From: Pseudomonas lundensis
GTDB taxonomy: Bacteria > Pseudomonadota > Gammaproteobacteria > Pseudomonadales > Pseudomonadaceae
DNA length: 64,000 nt
Assembly: GCF_002269125.1 (NCBI RefSeq)
Contig: NZ_NQKI01000020.1
Location: forward strand, 24,656-88,655
Reading direction: 5' to 3'
In this document: positions 18,068-27,249 of the stretch, piece after piece
How positions within the stretch are numbered: position 1 is the first letter of the stretch
How the letters are laid out: the number at the start of each line of letters is the position of its first letter
Made by a program: the position numbers and the translations under genes
Notes under the pieces: model-generated
Told to the model about the DNA's origin: nothing
Database searches by the model: none
The model's input: only the letters and a program-made list of their open reading frames with translations

Positions 18068-19078
18068 TCAGGCGCTGGCGGCAAATTTCTCGTAATAGAA
18101 ATTCGCAGGCTCAATGCCGTGTTCGCGCAGGTAGCTGCTAACCGCTTCCACCATCGGCGGCGGGCCGCACAGGTAAACGTCCACATCCCCATCGTTCAGG
18201 TGCGCGGGCGCAATGTGCTGGGTGACATACCCCTTGAGCGGGTGCGTGCTGTCCGGGTTGGCGACGCACACGCTGTAGGTGAAGTTGGCGATGCATGCGG
18301 CCATGGCCTGCAATTTGTCCACTTGCACCACATCGACGTCATGGGTCACGCCATAGATCAAGTGCAGGGGGTAGGCACTGCCCTGCTCGGCGATTTTTTC
18401 CAGCATGGCGGTGAGTGGCGCCAGCCCCGTGCCACCCGCCAACAGCAACAGCGGCCGCTTGATATCCCGCAGGTAAAAACTGCCCATGGGGCCAGTCAGG
18501 GTCATGGTGTCGCCGACCGCTGCCTGGCCGACCAAATAACGGCTCATCAACCCGCCGGGCACATTGCGGATCAGAAAGCTGACCTCTGCGTCCTTTTGCA
18601 GCGAGCTGAACGAATAGGCACGTGAGTGCTCGCTGCCAGGCACCTTGAGATTGACGTATTGGCCCGGCAGAAATGCCAGGTTGCTCAGGGCCTCGCCCTT
18701 GAGCGACAGGCCGATGGTGCTTTCGGAAAGCGGGTGCACTGCGCTGATGTGCACCTCATAACTGGCCTGCCGGGTTTTACACACCTCGCTGGAAGCTGGC
18801 ACGCGCACCACGCAGTCGCTTTCGGCGCGCATCTGGCAGGTCAATACGAAGCCGCGTTGCGCTTCTTCTTCACTCAAGGCGTCTTCAACGTATTCTTCGC
18901 CGAGGTCGTACTGACCGGACTCCGCGAAGCATTTACAAGCACCGCAAGCGCCGTCGCGGCAATCGAGCGGGATGTTGATGCCCTGACGGTAGGCCGCATC
19001 CGCAACCGTTTCGCCCACAGCGGCATCAATAAAACGGGTCACCCCGTCTTCAAAATTCAGTGCGATCTTATGGCTCAT
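18068..19078 (-). CDS. benC: Benzoate 1,2-dioxygenase electron transfer component
   Basis: Reductase that feeds electrons from NADH to the BenAB oxygenase. The 336-residue protein has an N-terminal plant-type [2Fe-2S] ferredoxin domain (CRDGACGACKC with a fourth Cys in FVLTCQM), then a flavodoxin-reductase type FAD domain (RAYSFSS), and an NAD domain (LLLLAGGTGLAPLTAML and a C-terminal YLCGPPPMVEAV). This order, ferredoxin first, is that of BenC/XylZ. It is separated from benB by 133 bases of unexplained sequence, longer than the other ben gaps. Confidence 0.95.
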   Translation of the reverse strand: MSHKIALNFEDGVTRFIDAAVGETVADAAYRQGINIPLDCRDGACGACKCFAESGQYDLGEEYVEDALSEEEAQRGFVLTCQMRAESDCVVRVPASSEVCKTRQASYEVHISAVHPLSESTIGLSLKGEALSNLAFLPGQYVNLKVPGSEHSRAYSFSSLQKDAEVSFLIRNVPGGLMSRYLVGQAAVGDTMTLTGPMGSFYLRDIKRPLLLLAGGTGLAPLTAMLEKIAEQGSAYPLHLIYGVTHDVDVVQVDKLQAMAACIANFTYSVCVANPDSTHPLKGYVTQHIAPAHLNDGDVDVYLCGPPPMVEAVSSYLREHGIEPANFYYEKFAASA

Positions 19079-19211
19079 GGCACGCCTCGCTTAACACAGA
19101 AAGAGGTCAAACCGCAGGCGGAGCTTCATGCACGCACGGCACCCAAGGTGGCGGCAAGAACCGGGGTTCTGCTCGCCCCTGATACGGGCCAGCGCAGGCT
19201 CCGCATCGGGT

Positions 19212-19700
19212 TTAGAGGTGGTACACGTCGATAATCTGACGCACGTAGTCGTTCTTCAGGACTACCTTTTTAGCCTTGATCAGCGGGTTAGGCCCGCGGG
19301 TGTCCAGGGTGTAAAAGCTGGTGCCGTAGAAATGATCGACGACCTTGTAGCGAAAGCTCAGGGTGTGCCAGTTGAAACGCAGCTTGCACAGGCCCTCCGC
19401 TTGCTCGATCAGTTCTATGTTGCTGATGTTGTGCGAGGTGCGTGTGTCAGGCACTGTCGCGCTGGAGCGTTCGGTGCGGATGCGAAACACGCGGTCTTCC
19501 AGACCGCTGCGGTTGGCGTACCAGATCAACGAGATCTCGGTCTGGGGGTTTTCCACTAATTGGTCGCGATCGTCCCAGGCGGGCATCCAGAAACTTGCGT
19601 CGCGGGCGTACATTTCCAGCCAATCGTCCCACTGCTTGTCGTCCAGGTAACGCGCTTCACGGTAAAGAAAGTCTCGCGCGGCTTCGTAGGTCAGGCTCAT
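19212..19700 (-). CDS. benB: Benzoate 1,2-dioxygenase, small (beta) subunit
   Basis: Beta subunit of the ring-hydroxylating dioxygenase, 162 residues, cystatin-like fold. Seen: LYREARYLDDKQWDDWLEMY at the front, FWMPAWDDRD, IWYANRSGLEDRVFRIRTERS and the terminal VVLKNDYVRQIIDVYHL. It has a structural role in the alpha3beta3 oxygenase. Its start codon directly abuts the benA stop codon, so the two subunits are translated in tandem. Confidence 0.95.
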   Translation of the reverse strand: MSLTYEAARDFLYREARYLDDKQWDDWLEMYARDASFWMPAWDDRDQLVENPQTEISLIWYANRSGLEDRVFRIRTERSSATVPDTRTSHNISNIELIEQAEGLCKLRFNWHTLSFRYKVVDHFYGTSFYTLDTRGPNPLIKAKKVVLKNDYVRQIIDVYHL

Positions 19701-21068
19701 TTACGCGCCCTCCACGTAAATCATCTGATCCTGACGGTGTGTAAGCGCTGCCACCATTTGCGACTGCCAATACGTATGCTGCAACACGAACAAGCCCTCG
19801 TCTTCGGTGCGCACACCGCTCATCAACGGCTGCAGGTCGATCTCCCTGGCCGATTCGTCGGCGCCATCGACCCAATGCTTACTGCCCCGGGACATGTCAT
19901 TCCATTCCATGGCGCGACCGGCGAAGCCTTGTTGACAGGCGCGAAACTCTTCCAGATCGTCCGGCGTGGCCATGCCACTGACGTTGAAGAAGTCTTCGTA
20001 CTGACGAATCCGTTTGGCACGCGATTCAGCGCCCTCGCCTTTGGGGGCGATGCAATAGATGGTGACTTCGGTCTTGTCGACTGCCAACGGCCGGGCAATG
20101 CGCAGCTGTGAGCCGAACTGGTCCATCAGGTACAAGTTGGGGTACAGGCACAGGTTGCGTGAATTACCGATCATCCAGTCAGCCCGCGCGTCACCGAACT
20201 CACTGGCAAGGCGATCGCGCTCGGCAAACATTGGCCGGTCTTCAGGGTTGTCCCAACGGGTCCAGAGCAACAAATGGCCGTTTTCGAAGGCGTAGAACCC
20301 CCCGCCCTTTTTGCCCCAGCCGCCCGCGCTCATGGCGCGAATATCATCCCCTGCCTCTTTGAGCTTGCGCTGCTGCTGGGTCGCGGCGTAGTTCCAGTGC
20401 ACGGCCGATACGTGGTAGCCGTCGGCGCCGTTCTCGGCCTGCAACTTCCAGTTACCTTCGTACACATAGGTCGATGAACCGCGCAGCACTTCCAGGCCAT
20501 CGGCAGATTGATCGACCACCATGTCGATGATTTTTTTCGATTCGCCAAGGAAGGTTTCAAGCGGCGCAACGTCATCGCGCAGGCTGCCGAACAGAAACCC
20601 CCGGTACGACTCAAACCGAGCAATTTTCTTCAGGTCATGGGAGCCGTCGCAGTCGAAGCTTTCCGGGTAACCGGCGTGCTTGGGATCTTTGACTTTGAGC
20701 AGCTTGCCCGAGTTATTGAACGTCCAGCCGTGGAACGGGCAGGTGTAGGTTGCCTTGTTGCCGCTTTTGAAACGACAGAGCATTGCCCCGCGATGGCTGC
20801 AAGCGTTGATAAACGCATTGAGTTCACCCGCCTTGTTGCGTGCGATAAAAATCGGCTGACGCCCCATGTGGGTGGTGTAGTAGTCGTTGTTCTGCGGGAT
20901 CTGGCTTTCATGTGCCAAGTACAACCAGTTGCCTTCGAAGATGTGTTCCATCTCCAGATCAAACAACCGCGGGTCGGTGAACATTTCGCGTTTGCAGCGG
21001 AAGATGCCGTTCTTTTTATCGTCTTGCAGCAGGCTGTTCAGGTAGTCGAGTCCCAGGTTCATGGCCAT
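19701..21068 (-). CDS. benA: Benzoate 1,2-dioxygenase, large (alpha) subunit
   Basis: Catalytic subunit of the oxygenase that converts benzoate to its cis-1,2-dihydrodiol. The 455-residue product has the Rieske [2Fe-2S] ligands in [10 protein letters not shown] and TCPFHGW (about residues 90-120), and the mononuclear Fe(II) motif [14 protein letters not shown] (two His; the Asp ligand lies further on). It starts [12 protein letters not shown] as in other BenA/XylX proteins. Two ATGs (21068 and 21062) compete; the GGAG at 21072-21075 is better spaced for the second. The leader and promoter strongly resemble the TOL meta-operon Pm promoter (see 21099-21162). Confidence 0.96.
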   Translation of the reverse strand: MAMNLGLDYLNSLLQDDKKNGIFRCKREMFTDPRLFDLEMEHIFEGNWLYLAHESQIPQNNDYYTTHMGRQPIFIARNKAGELNAFINACSHRGAMLCRFKSGNKATYTCPFHGWTFNNSGKLLKVKDPKHAGYPESFDCDGSHDLKKIARFESYRGFLFGSLRDDVAPLETFLGESKKIIDMVVDQSADGLEVLRGSSTYVYEGNWKLQAENGADGYHVSAVHWNYAATQQQRKLKEAGDDIRAMSAGGWGKKGGGFYAFENGHLLLWTRWDNPEDRPMFAERDRLASEFGDARADWMIGNSRNLCLYPNLYLMDQFGSQLRIARPLAVDKTEVTIYCIAPKGEGAESRAKRIRQYEDFFNVSGMATPDDLEEFRACQQGFAGRAMEWNDMSRGSKHWVDGADESAREIDLQPLMSGVRTEDEGLFVLQHTYWQSQMVAALTHRQDQMIYVEGA

Positions 21069-21098
21069 GGCTCCGTTATTATTGTTTCAACGGAATCA

Positions 21099-21162
21099 AG
21101 GCTACGTTCCCCGGTGACGCGGCAATATCCGCTTTGTGCACGACCTCTATCCGTTTACTGCA
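21099..21162 (-). promoter_or_regulatory. benA promoter with two BenR/XylS-type boxes
   Basis: On the minus strand two direct repeats match TGCA-N6-GGNTA: TGCAGTAAACGGATA (21162-21148) and TGCACAAAGCGGATA (21140-21126), 7 bases apart. A Pm-like -10 element TAGCCT lies at 21104-21099. From the second box to the benA ATG there are 57 bases, the same as I recall for the Pm promoter of the TOL plasmid, and the leader AACAATAATAA followed by GGAG is nearly identical to Pm. This is a strong predicted BenR-activated promoter. Confidence 0.88.
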
Positions 21163-21242
21163 TACCCGCAGTCGGCAGGTAAACGGCAGCGGATGGGCGG
21201 CACAGCAAAAGGTCATCGGCCCGGATCAGGCCGACGGTGCAG

Positions 21243-22214
21243 CTACCCCTGAGGGTTAGGTGCCTTGTGGCGACGCAGGGTTTCGGAGGGCAATTCGCCA
21301 AAAGCACTTCTGTAGCTTTCCGAAAACCGTCCCAAATGCAGGAACCCATACTCCAGGGCGACTTGCGTCACGTTGCGCACCCGTGCGGCCGGGTCGCAAA
21401 GGCTTGAGCGGATCTGTTCGAGCTTCTTCTGACGGATAAAACTCTTAGGCGTCGTGCCCGTGTGTCGCTCAAACAAGGCATACAACGAGCGTGGGCTGCT
21501 GTGCGCCAGACGGGCCAATTGCTCAACACTGATGTCGTGTTTCAGGTTGGTTTCAATAAATTGCAGAATGCGCTCAAAACTGGCGGCGCCTTGTGCGAGC
21601 GGCAAGCGGCTGACGTTGTTGTCCAGCAGTGTCAGCAATTTGGCGCAGATGATCCGCGTAAAGTGCTCTTGCACTTGCTGCAACGTGTGAGCGCTCTCCG
21701 CTTCCACGCACACCAACTGCAACAGACCGTAAAAACCCTCTAACTGATGCAGGTTGTGCCTGGGTTTGAAACGAATTCCGTCATCAGGGGGCTGCCAGTG
21801 ATGATCGCGGCACGTTTTATCCAACAGCGACGAAGGCAATTTGATGATGAATTTCTCGCAGTCAGCGGAATACGTGAGGTCGACCGGATCATCCGGGTTA
21901 ATCAGCAACAACTCGCCGGGGCTGAAGTGGTGCTTCTCACCGCCCCCGCGCCAGAGGCAATGGCCACGCAACAACACCTGCAAGTGGTAAATGGTCTCCA
22001 GCGCAGGCGAAGTCACCTGCACACTGCCGCCGTAGCTGATGCGACACAGGTCAAGGCTGGCGAACTTGCGATGGTTTAACGAAGCCGCGGGCTGACCGAG
22101 CCGCGGCATACGGATGTCGTGCATTCCCATGTGTTCATTCACGTAGCTGGAGACGGCATGGGGGTCCGCACGGTCGAACACACTACTGGTGTTACTGAGC
22201 AGGCAACTGTTCAT
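21243..22214 (-). CDS. benR: AraC/XylS-family activator of the benzoate operon
   Basis: A 323-residue regulator, XylS-like along its full length. The N-terminal part (about 1-200) is the effector-binding and dimerisation domain (FASLDLCRISYGGSVQV, LLINPDDPVDLTYS). The C-terminal 110 residues hold two helix-turn-helix motifs of the AraC family: ISVEQLARLAHSSPRSLYALF and the second around VTQVALEYGFLHLGRFSESYR. BenR/XylS proteins bind benzoate and activate benABCD; the two cognate boxes upstream of benA (21126-21162) support this. The gene is just upstream of benA in the same orientation, with a 174-base promoter gap. A hairpin (CACTGCG/CGCAGTG, 22241-22265) lies in its leader. Confidence 0.93.
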   Translation of the reverse strand: MNSCLLSNTSSVFDRADPHAVSSYVNEHMGMHDIRMPRLGQPAASLNHRKFASLDLCRISYGGSVQVTSPALETIYHLQVLLRGHCLWRGGGEKHHFSPGELLLINPDDPVDLTYSADCEKFIIKLPSSLLDKTCRDHHWQPPDDGIRFKPRHNLHQLEGFYGLLQLVCVEAESAHTLQQVQEHFTRIICAKLLTLLDNNVSRLPLAQGAASFERILQFIETNLKHDISVEQLARLAHSSPRSLYALFERHTGTTPKSFIRQKKLEQIRSSLCDPAARVRNVTQVALEYGFLHLGRFSESYRSAFGELPSETLRRHKAPNPQG

Positions 22215-22422
22215 GGCAAGGCACTCACGTTGTTTTTATGCACTGCGCTTTGCCTAAACGCAGTGTTTGATCAAGCTGCCACCGATTCTATGCCTGTGTG
22301 CACAGATAAATACGCTGACCGGAGGAACGGTTCTCGGCGCATGGCGCCTGTCGCATTAAGCCGCACGACGAAGAAGGACTCAATTGAACCTTCTGCCAAG
22401 CGTTCGATTAACGCACACTGTT

Positions 22423-23265
22423 TCAGCTATAGAGCCGGGTGCTGAGTTCCCGGCTGGCTTGCAGCAGTATGGGCAGGTAGCGCGACTCCAGCTCCTGGCT
22501 AGATACGCGGCTGACGTGAGTCCCCACATTGAGGGCTGCCAGGACTTGTCCCGCCGCGTCTTTCAATGGGACGGCAATCGAACGCAAACCGATTTCCAAC
22601 TCTTGATCGACAAGTACCCACCCCTGCTCGCGGACGTGTCCGATGCTTGCGCGCAAACCGTCCACGGTATGGACCGTACGGCTGGTTTTGACGTGAAGTT
22701 CGGCACGCTCCAGATAATCGTCCAGCGCCAGATCATCCAGCCCGGCGAGCAGAATTCGTCCCATGGACGTGCAATAGGCCGGTAAACGACTGCCCACACT
22801 CAAATCAACCGAGATCAAGCGTTGAGGGATTGCCGAGCGGGCGATGTAGAGGATTTCATCGCCCTCCAGCGTGGCCATTGAGCACGCCTCATGCACGTGT
22901 TCGCTGAGGCGATCCAGAATGGGCTGGGCCGTCACCGCCAAGGGGGTCGAAGACACGTAAGCGTGACCCAGGGTCAGCACTTTGGGCAGCAAGGAATACG
23001 TGCGCCCATCGGTGGTGGCATAGCCGAGTTTGATCAGGGTATGCAAGCAACGGCGTACGGCGGCACGGGGAATTTCGGTGCGATGGCTGATCTGCGCAAT
23101 CGTCAGTTGCCGTTTTCGCTCCTGGAAGGCATGCACCACGGCGAGGCCTCGGGCCAGTGACGTCATGAAATTCGGGTCGCCGGTCAAGGCGTCGATGCGC
23201 TTGGCGGGTGACGCCACAATTGGCGGCGCCACGGTAGAGAGTGGCAACGGGCGTTCTTCGCTCAT
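22423..23265 (-). CDS. pcaR: IclR-family regulator of the beta-ketoadipate pathway
   Basis: A 280-residue IclR-type regulator. The N-terminal winged helix is recognisable (LARGLAVVHAFQERKRQLTIAQISHRTEIPRAAVRRCLHTL in pieces, about residues 35-80), and the C-terminal effector domain contains LPAYCTSMGRILLAGL, the IclR signature region, and VLVDQELEIGLRSIAVPL. The start is ATG 23265 with AGGA upstream; the longer frame from 23451 would run through the tRNA terminator and is rejected. PcaR responds to 3-oxoadipate and activates pcaIJ/pcaF-type genes. Its own promoter carries two half-related TCGATAATCGC elements, and a matching site precedes catI, so both autoregulation and control of catIJ-pcaFD are likely. 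Confidence 0.88.
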   Translation of the reverse strand: MSEERPLPLSTVAPPIVASPAKRIDALTGDPNFMTSLARGLAVVHAFQERKRQLTIAQISHRTEIPRAAVRRCLHTLIKLGYATTDGRTYSLLPKVLTLGHAYVSSTPLAVTAQPILDRLSEHVHEACSMATLEGDEILYIARSAIPQRLISVDLSVGSRLPAYCTSMGRILLAGLDDLALDDYLERAELHVKTSRTVHTVDGLRASIGHVREQGWVLVDQELEIGLRSIAVPLKDAAGQVLAALNVGTHVSRVSSQELESRYLPILLQASRELSTRLYS

Positions 23266-23300
23266 TATTGTTTTCCTGTCCTGATGCCAACAAAGGCCGG

Positions 23301-23333
23301 GGCGATTATCGAACCGCCACTTGATAATCGCAA
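23301..23333. promoter_or_regulatory. Putative PcaR operators in the pcaR promoter
   Basis: Two related elements: GGCGATTATCGAAC (23301-23314) and TTGATAATCGCAA (23321-23333). The first is the complement of GTTCGATAATCGCC, nearly the palindrome seen before catI. They lie 36-68 bases upstream of the pcaR ATG, a normal place for autoregulation. Confidence 0.6.
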
Positions 23334-23378
23334 ACGGACGCGGCACAGCTAACAGGCAGGAAACCTTATCGACAGGCA

Positions 23379-23407
23379 TAAAAAAAGCCGCTATCGCTAG
23401 CGGCTTT
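23379..23407 (-). terminator. Terminator of tRNA-Asn
   Basis: Ten-bp stem AAAGCCGCTA (23384-23393) and TAGCGGCTTT (23398-23407) with a TCGC loop. On the minus strand it is followed by a T-run (the A-run at 23380-23386), fitting termination of the tRNA-Asn transcript about 10 bases downstream of the tRNA. Confidence 0.85.
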
Positions 23408-23416
23408 TCTTTTATC

Positions 23417-23492
23417 TGGCTCCACGACCTGGACTCGAACCAGGGACCCAATGATTAACAGTCATTTGCTCTACCAACTGAGCTATCGCGGA
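23417..23492 (-). tRNA. tRNA-Asn (GUU)
   Basis: A 76-base cloverleaf on the minus strand: acceptor arms TCCGCGA and TCGTGGA, D-loop AGTTGGTAGA, anticodon loop ACTGTTAAT with anticodon GUU, T-loop GGTTCGAGTCC, discriminator G and encoded CCA. It is flanked by a terminator on the 3' side. It sits at the border between the catabolic cluster and core genes (tyrB, uvrB). Confidence 0.97.
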
Positions 23493-23557
23493 ATGGCGAC
23501 TATCTTACTGATATAAAAAGAGAAGTCAACACTCGTGAAGACTTCTCTTTGCATTAT

Positions 23558-24754
23558 TCAGATGACCTGAACAATGGCGTCGGTAACCACCTCAATGTTG
23601 CGCTGGTTCAAAGAAGCCACGCAGATGCGACCCGTGTCGAGCGCGTAAATGCCGAACTCGGACCGCAGGCGCGCCACTTGCTCCACGGTCAGGCCCGAGT
23701 AAGAGAACATGCCGCGCTGGCGGGCCACGAAGCTGAAATCGTGCTCAGGTGCCTTCTTGGCCAGCAACTCGACCATTTGCAGGCGCATGCCACGAATGCG
23801 CAGGCGCATTTCGGCCAGCTCGTCTTCCCACATGGCCCGCAGCTCAGGGCTGTTGAGCACAGCCGCCACAATGCTTGCGCCGTGGGTTGGCGGGTTCGAG
23901 TAGTTGGTGCGGATCACACGCTTGACCTGAGACAGAACGCGCGCGCTCTCGTCCCTGGATTCGGTGATGATCGACAGTGCGCCAACACGTTCGCCGTAGA
24001 GCGAGAACGACTTGGAGAACGAACTGGACACAAAGAAGCTCAGGCCCGAGTCAGCAAACAGGCGCACGGCTGCGGCGTCTTCGGCGATGCCGTCACCAAA
24101 ACCCTGATAGGCCATGTCGAGGAACGGAATCAGTTGGTTGGCCTTGACCACGTCCAGCACGTTCTGCCAGTCAGCAGGGGTCAGGTCGACACCGGTCGGG
24201 TTATGGCAGCAGGCGTGCAGCACCACGATGGAACCCGACGGCAGCGCGTTCAGGTCTTCCAGCATCCCGGCACGGTTCACATCGTGGGTGGCGGCATCGT
24301 AGTAGCGGTAGTTCTGCACCGGGAAACCTGCGGTTTCAAACAGTGCGCGGTGGTTTTCCCAGCTTGGATCGCTGATGGCGACCACCGCATCGGGCTGCAG
24401 CTGCTTGAGGAAGTCTGCGCCGATTTTCAGAGCGCCCGTCCCGCCGACTGCCTGGGTGGTGATGACACGGCCAGCGGCCAGCAACGGCGACTCGGCACCG
24501 AACAGCAGTTTTTGAACGGCTTGGTCGTAGGCGGCAATACCGTCGATTGGCAAGTAACCGCGCGACGCGTGTTGAGCGACGCGTTGGGTCTCGGCTTCGA
24601 CAACGGCACGCAAGAGCGGAATTCTTCCCTCTTCGTTGCAGTAAACACCGACCCCCAAATTCACTTTGCTGGTACGGGTATCGGCGTTGAATGCTTCGTT
24701 GAGGCCCAGGATAGGATCGCGTGGTGCCATTTCGACAGCGGAGAACAGGCTCAT
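23558..24754 (-). CDS. tyrB: Aromatic amino acid aminotransferase
   Basis: PLP-dependent class I aminotransferase (AspC/TyrB type), 398 residues. It transfers the amino group between aromatic amino acids (and aspartate) and 2-oxoglutarate, acting in Tyr/Phe synthesis or breakdown. Seen: KVNLGVGVYCNEEGRIP at the N-terminus, TTQAVGGTGAL, the block ACCHNPTGVDLTP, DMAYQGFG, and the PLP-binding Lys in SSFSKSFSLYGERVG (about residue 247). The order tyrB-uvrB in divergent orientation is a familiar Pseudomonas core arrangement. AspC cannot be excluded from sequence alone. Confidence 0.93.
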   Translation of the reverse strand: MSLFSAVEMAPRDPILGLNEAFNADTRTSKVNLGVGVYCNEEGRIPLLRAVVEAETQRVAQHASRGYLPIDGIAAYDQAVQKLLFGAESPLLAAGRVITTQAVGGTGALKIGADFLKQLQPDAVVAISDPSWENHRALFETAGFPVQNYRYYDAATHDVNRAGMLEDLNALPSGSIVVLHACCHNPTGVDLTPADWQNVLDVVKANQLIPFLDMAYQGFGDGIAEDAAAVRLFADSGLSFFVSSSFSKSFSLYGERVGALSIITESRDESARVLSQVKRVIRTNYSNPPTHGASIVAAVLNSPELRAMWEDELAEMRLRIRGMRLQMVELLAKKAPEHDFSFVARQRGMFSYSGLTVEQVARLRSEFGIYALDTGRICVASLNQRNIEVVTDAIVQVI

Positions 24755-25089
24755 TATTACGGCGGCTCTGAATAGGGAATGGAGGGGGTGACAACGCTCC
24801 AGCCGATTGCACTAGAGCGGTGCACAAACGGGGAGCAAGTATAAGCCCGTACACGATTGGGGCAACAGGCGATTCCCGGATTTGGTCAAGTATTTCAGTT
24901 TATTTTCAGGCCACTGGTCTAATTGCATTCCGGGCCTGAATGGCCCTGTCAGACACGCGCCTTGAAACAGTCAGTCACCAACACCATATTTAGCCGTATC
25001 CTGTTTTTTTCCTGCGGCATGCGTCGTATGCAGTCTTTCGCGCATTTGAAAGGTCCATGCCTTTATAGATGCGAATCCAGAGGTCAGAT
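24755..25089. other. Divergent promoter region of tyrB and uvrB
   Basis: About 335 bases with no gene. It must carry both promoters. TTGAAA at 24962 and an AT-rich stretch at 24985-25010 could be a sigma70 promoter for uvrB. I looked for a LexA box (CTGT-N8-ACAG) in front of uvrB and did not find a good one. Confidence 0.4.
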
Positions 25090-27105
25090 ATGTCCGATTT
25101 TCAGCTCGTTACCCGCTTTGAGCCCGCAGGCGATCAACCCGAAGCCATTCGCCAGATGATCGAAGGCATTGAAGCCGGCCTGTCCCACCAGACCCTGCTC
25201 GGGGTGACCGGTTCGGGCAAGACCTTCAGCATCGCTAACGTGATTGCCCACGTGAACCGCCCGACCCTGGTGCTCGCGCCCAACAAGACCCTGGCGGCGC
25301 AGTTGTATGGCGAGTTCAAGTCGTTCTTCCCGAACAATGCGGTGGAATACTTCGTTTCGTACTACGACTATTACCAGCCCGAAGCCTACGTACCCTCCTC
25401 TGACACCTTCATTGAGAAAGATGCCTCGATCAACGACCACATCGAACAAATGCGTCTGTCAGCGACCAAAGCGCTGCTGGAACGCAAGGACGCGATTATC
25501 GTGACCACGGTGTCGTGCATCTACGGCTTGGGCAGCCCCGAAACCTATTTGAAAATGGTGTTGCACATCGACCGCGGCGACAAACTCGATCAGCGCGAAC
25601 TGCTGCGTCGCCTGGCCGACCTGCAATACACCCGCAACGACATGGACTTCGCGCGTGCCACGTTCCGCGTGCGTGGCGACGTCATCGACATCTACCCGGC
25701 CGAATCCGACCTCGAAGCCATCCGCATCGAGCTGTTTGATGATGAGGTCGAGAGCATCAGCGCATTCGACCCCTTGACCGGTGAAGTGATCCGCAAGATG
25801 CCGCGCTTCACCTTCTACCCGAAAAGCCACTACGTGACCCCGCGCGAAACCCTGCTCGACGCCGTAGAGGGCATCAAGGAAGAGCTCAAAGAGCGCCTCG
25901 ATTACCTGCGCGCCAACAATAAGCTGGTGGAAGCCCAGCGCCTTGAACAGCGCACCCGCTTCGACCTGGAAATGATCATGGAGCTGGGTTACTGCAACGG
26001 CATCGAAAACTACTCACGCTACCTGTCGGGACGCGAATCCGGGGCTCCGCCGCCCACGCTGTTTGATTACCTACCGGCTGACGCACTGCTGGTGATTGAT
26101 GAATCCCACGTCAGTGTGCCGCAGGTCGGCGCGATGTATAAGGGCGACCGCTCGCGCAAGGAAACCCTTGTTGAGTACGGTTTCCGCCTGCCGTCGGCGC
26201 TGGACAACCGGCCCATGCGTTTTGACGAGTGGGAGCGCATCAGCCCGCAAACCATTTTTGTCTCGGCCACACCCGGCAACTACGAAGCCGAGCATGCGGG
26301 CCGGGTGATCGAACAGGTGGTGCGTCCGACCGGTCTGGTGGACCCGCAAATCGAGATCCGCCCGGCACTGACCCAGGTCGACGACTTGCTGTCGGAAATC
26401 ACCAAGCGTGTGGCGCTGCAAGAGCGCGTCCTGGTGACCACGCTGACCAAGCGTATGTCCGAAGACTTGACCGACTACCTGGCTGACCACGGTGTGCGTG
26501 TGCGTTATCTGCACTCGGACATCGACACGGTGGAACGGGTCGAGATCATCCGCGACTTACGCTTGGGCGTGTTTGACGTGCTGGTGGGCATCAACTTGCT
26601 GCGTGAAGGCCTGGACATGCCGGAAGTGTCATTGGTGGCGATTCTCGACGCTGACAAGGAAGGCTTCCTGCGCTCCGAGCGCTCGTTGATCCAGACCATT
26701 GGCCGGGCAGCCCGTAACCTCAACGGCCGGGCAATCCTGTACGCAGACCGTATCACCGGCTCCATGGAGCGGGCGATCGGTGAAACGGAACGGCGCCGGG
26801 AGAAACAAATCGCCTTCAACCTTGCCAACGGCATCACCCCCAAAGGCGTGTTCAAGGACGTGGCCGACATCATGGAAGGCGCAACCGTGCCCGGCTCGCG
26901 CAGCAAAAAACGCAAAGGCATGGCCAAAGCCGCCGAAGAAAACGCCAAGTACGAAAACGAACTGCGTTCACCGAGCGAAATCAGCAAGCGTATTCGTCAG
27001 CTGGAAGAAAAAATGTACGCACTGGCCCGCGACCTGGAATTCGAAGCCGCGGCGCAGATGCGCGACGAAATCGGCAAATTGCGCGAACGTTTGCTGCAGG
27101 TGTAA
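25090..27105 (+). CDS. uvrB: Excinuclease ABC subunit B
   Basis: DNA damage recognition and helicase-like subunit of nucleotide excision repair, 671 residues. Seen: Walker [10 protein letters not shown] (about residue 39), the damage-probing beta-hairpin region [12 protein letters not shown], a DESH Walker B, the UvrB helicase motifs ([41 protein letters not shown]) and a C-terminal UVR domain ([24 protein letters not shown]) that contacts UvrC. The start ATG 25090 has GAGG ten bases upstream; an in-frame ATG 21 bases earlier is less likely. Confidence 0.97.
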   Translation: MSDFQLVTRFEPAGDQPEAIRQMIEGIEAGLSHQTLLGVTGSGKTFSIANVIAHVNRPTLVLAPNKTLAAQLYGEFKSFFPNNAVEYFVSYYDYYQPEAYVPSSDTFIEKDASINDHIEQMRLSATKALLERKDAIIVTTVSCIYGLGSPETYLKMVLHIDRGDKLDQRELLRRLADLQYTRNDMDFARATFRVRGDVIDIYPAESDLEAIRIELFDDEVESISAFDPLTGEVIRKMPRFTFYPKSHYVTPRETLLDAVEGIKEELKERLDYLRANNKLVEAQRLEQRTRFDLEMIMELGYCNGIENYSRYLSGRESGAPPPTLFDYLPADALLVIDESHVSVPQVGAMYKGDRSRKETLVEYGFRLPSALDNRPMRFDEWERISPQTIFVSATPGNYEAEHAGRVIEQVVRPTGLVDPQIEIRPALTQVDDLLSEITKRVALQERVLVTTLTKRMSEDLTDYLADHGVRVRYLHSDIDTVERVEIIRDLRLGVFDVLVGINLLREGLDMPEVSLVAILDADKEGFLRSERSLIQTIGRAARNLNGRAILYADRITGSMERAIGETERRREKQIAFNLANGITPKGVFKDVADIMEGATVPGSRSKKRKGMAKAAEENAKYENELRSPSEISKRIRQLEEKMYALARDLEFEAAAQMRDEIGKLRERLLQV

Positions 27106-27155
27106 ACCGTGCACCAGCAGGTCCAGAGGGCCATGCAAAGCCTGTAGGCGCACGC

Positions 27156-27180
27156 AGGCTGCGTTTTCACAGCGCAGCCT
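27156..27180 (+). terminator. Hairpin after uvrB
   Basis: Eight-bp inverted repeat AGGCTGCG (27156-27163) and CGCAGCCT (27173-27180), 50 bases after uvrB. It lacks a T-run, so it is only a weak terminator candidate. Confidence 0.4.
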
Positions 27181-27249
27181 CGCACCGCCCGCCGCGAATA
27201 TGTCAGGATGTTTCGCCGCGTCGCACCGACTCGATAGACAAGGATGATC

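Noticed and set aside
23417..23492. tRNA-Asn as an island attachment site
   Set aside because: No integrase and no second copy of the tRNA 3' end was found nearby; the catabolic cluster next to it has normal codon usage.
24755..25089. LexA box in front of uvrB
   Set aside because: No CTGT-N8-ACAG match with fewer than several mismatches.
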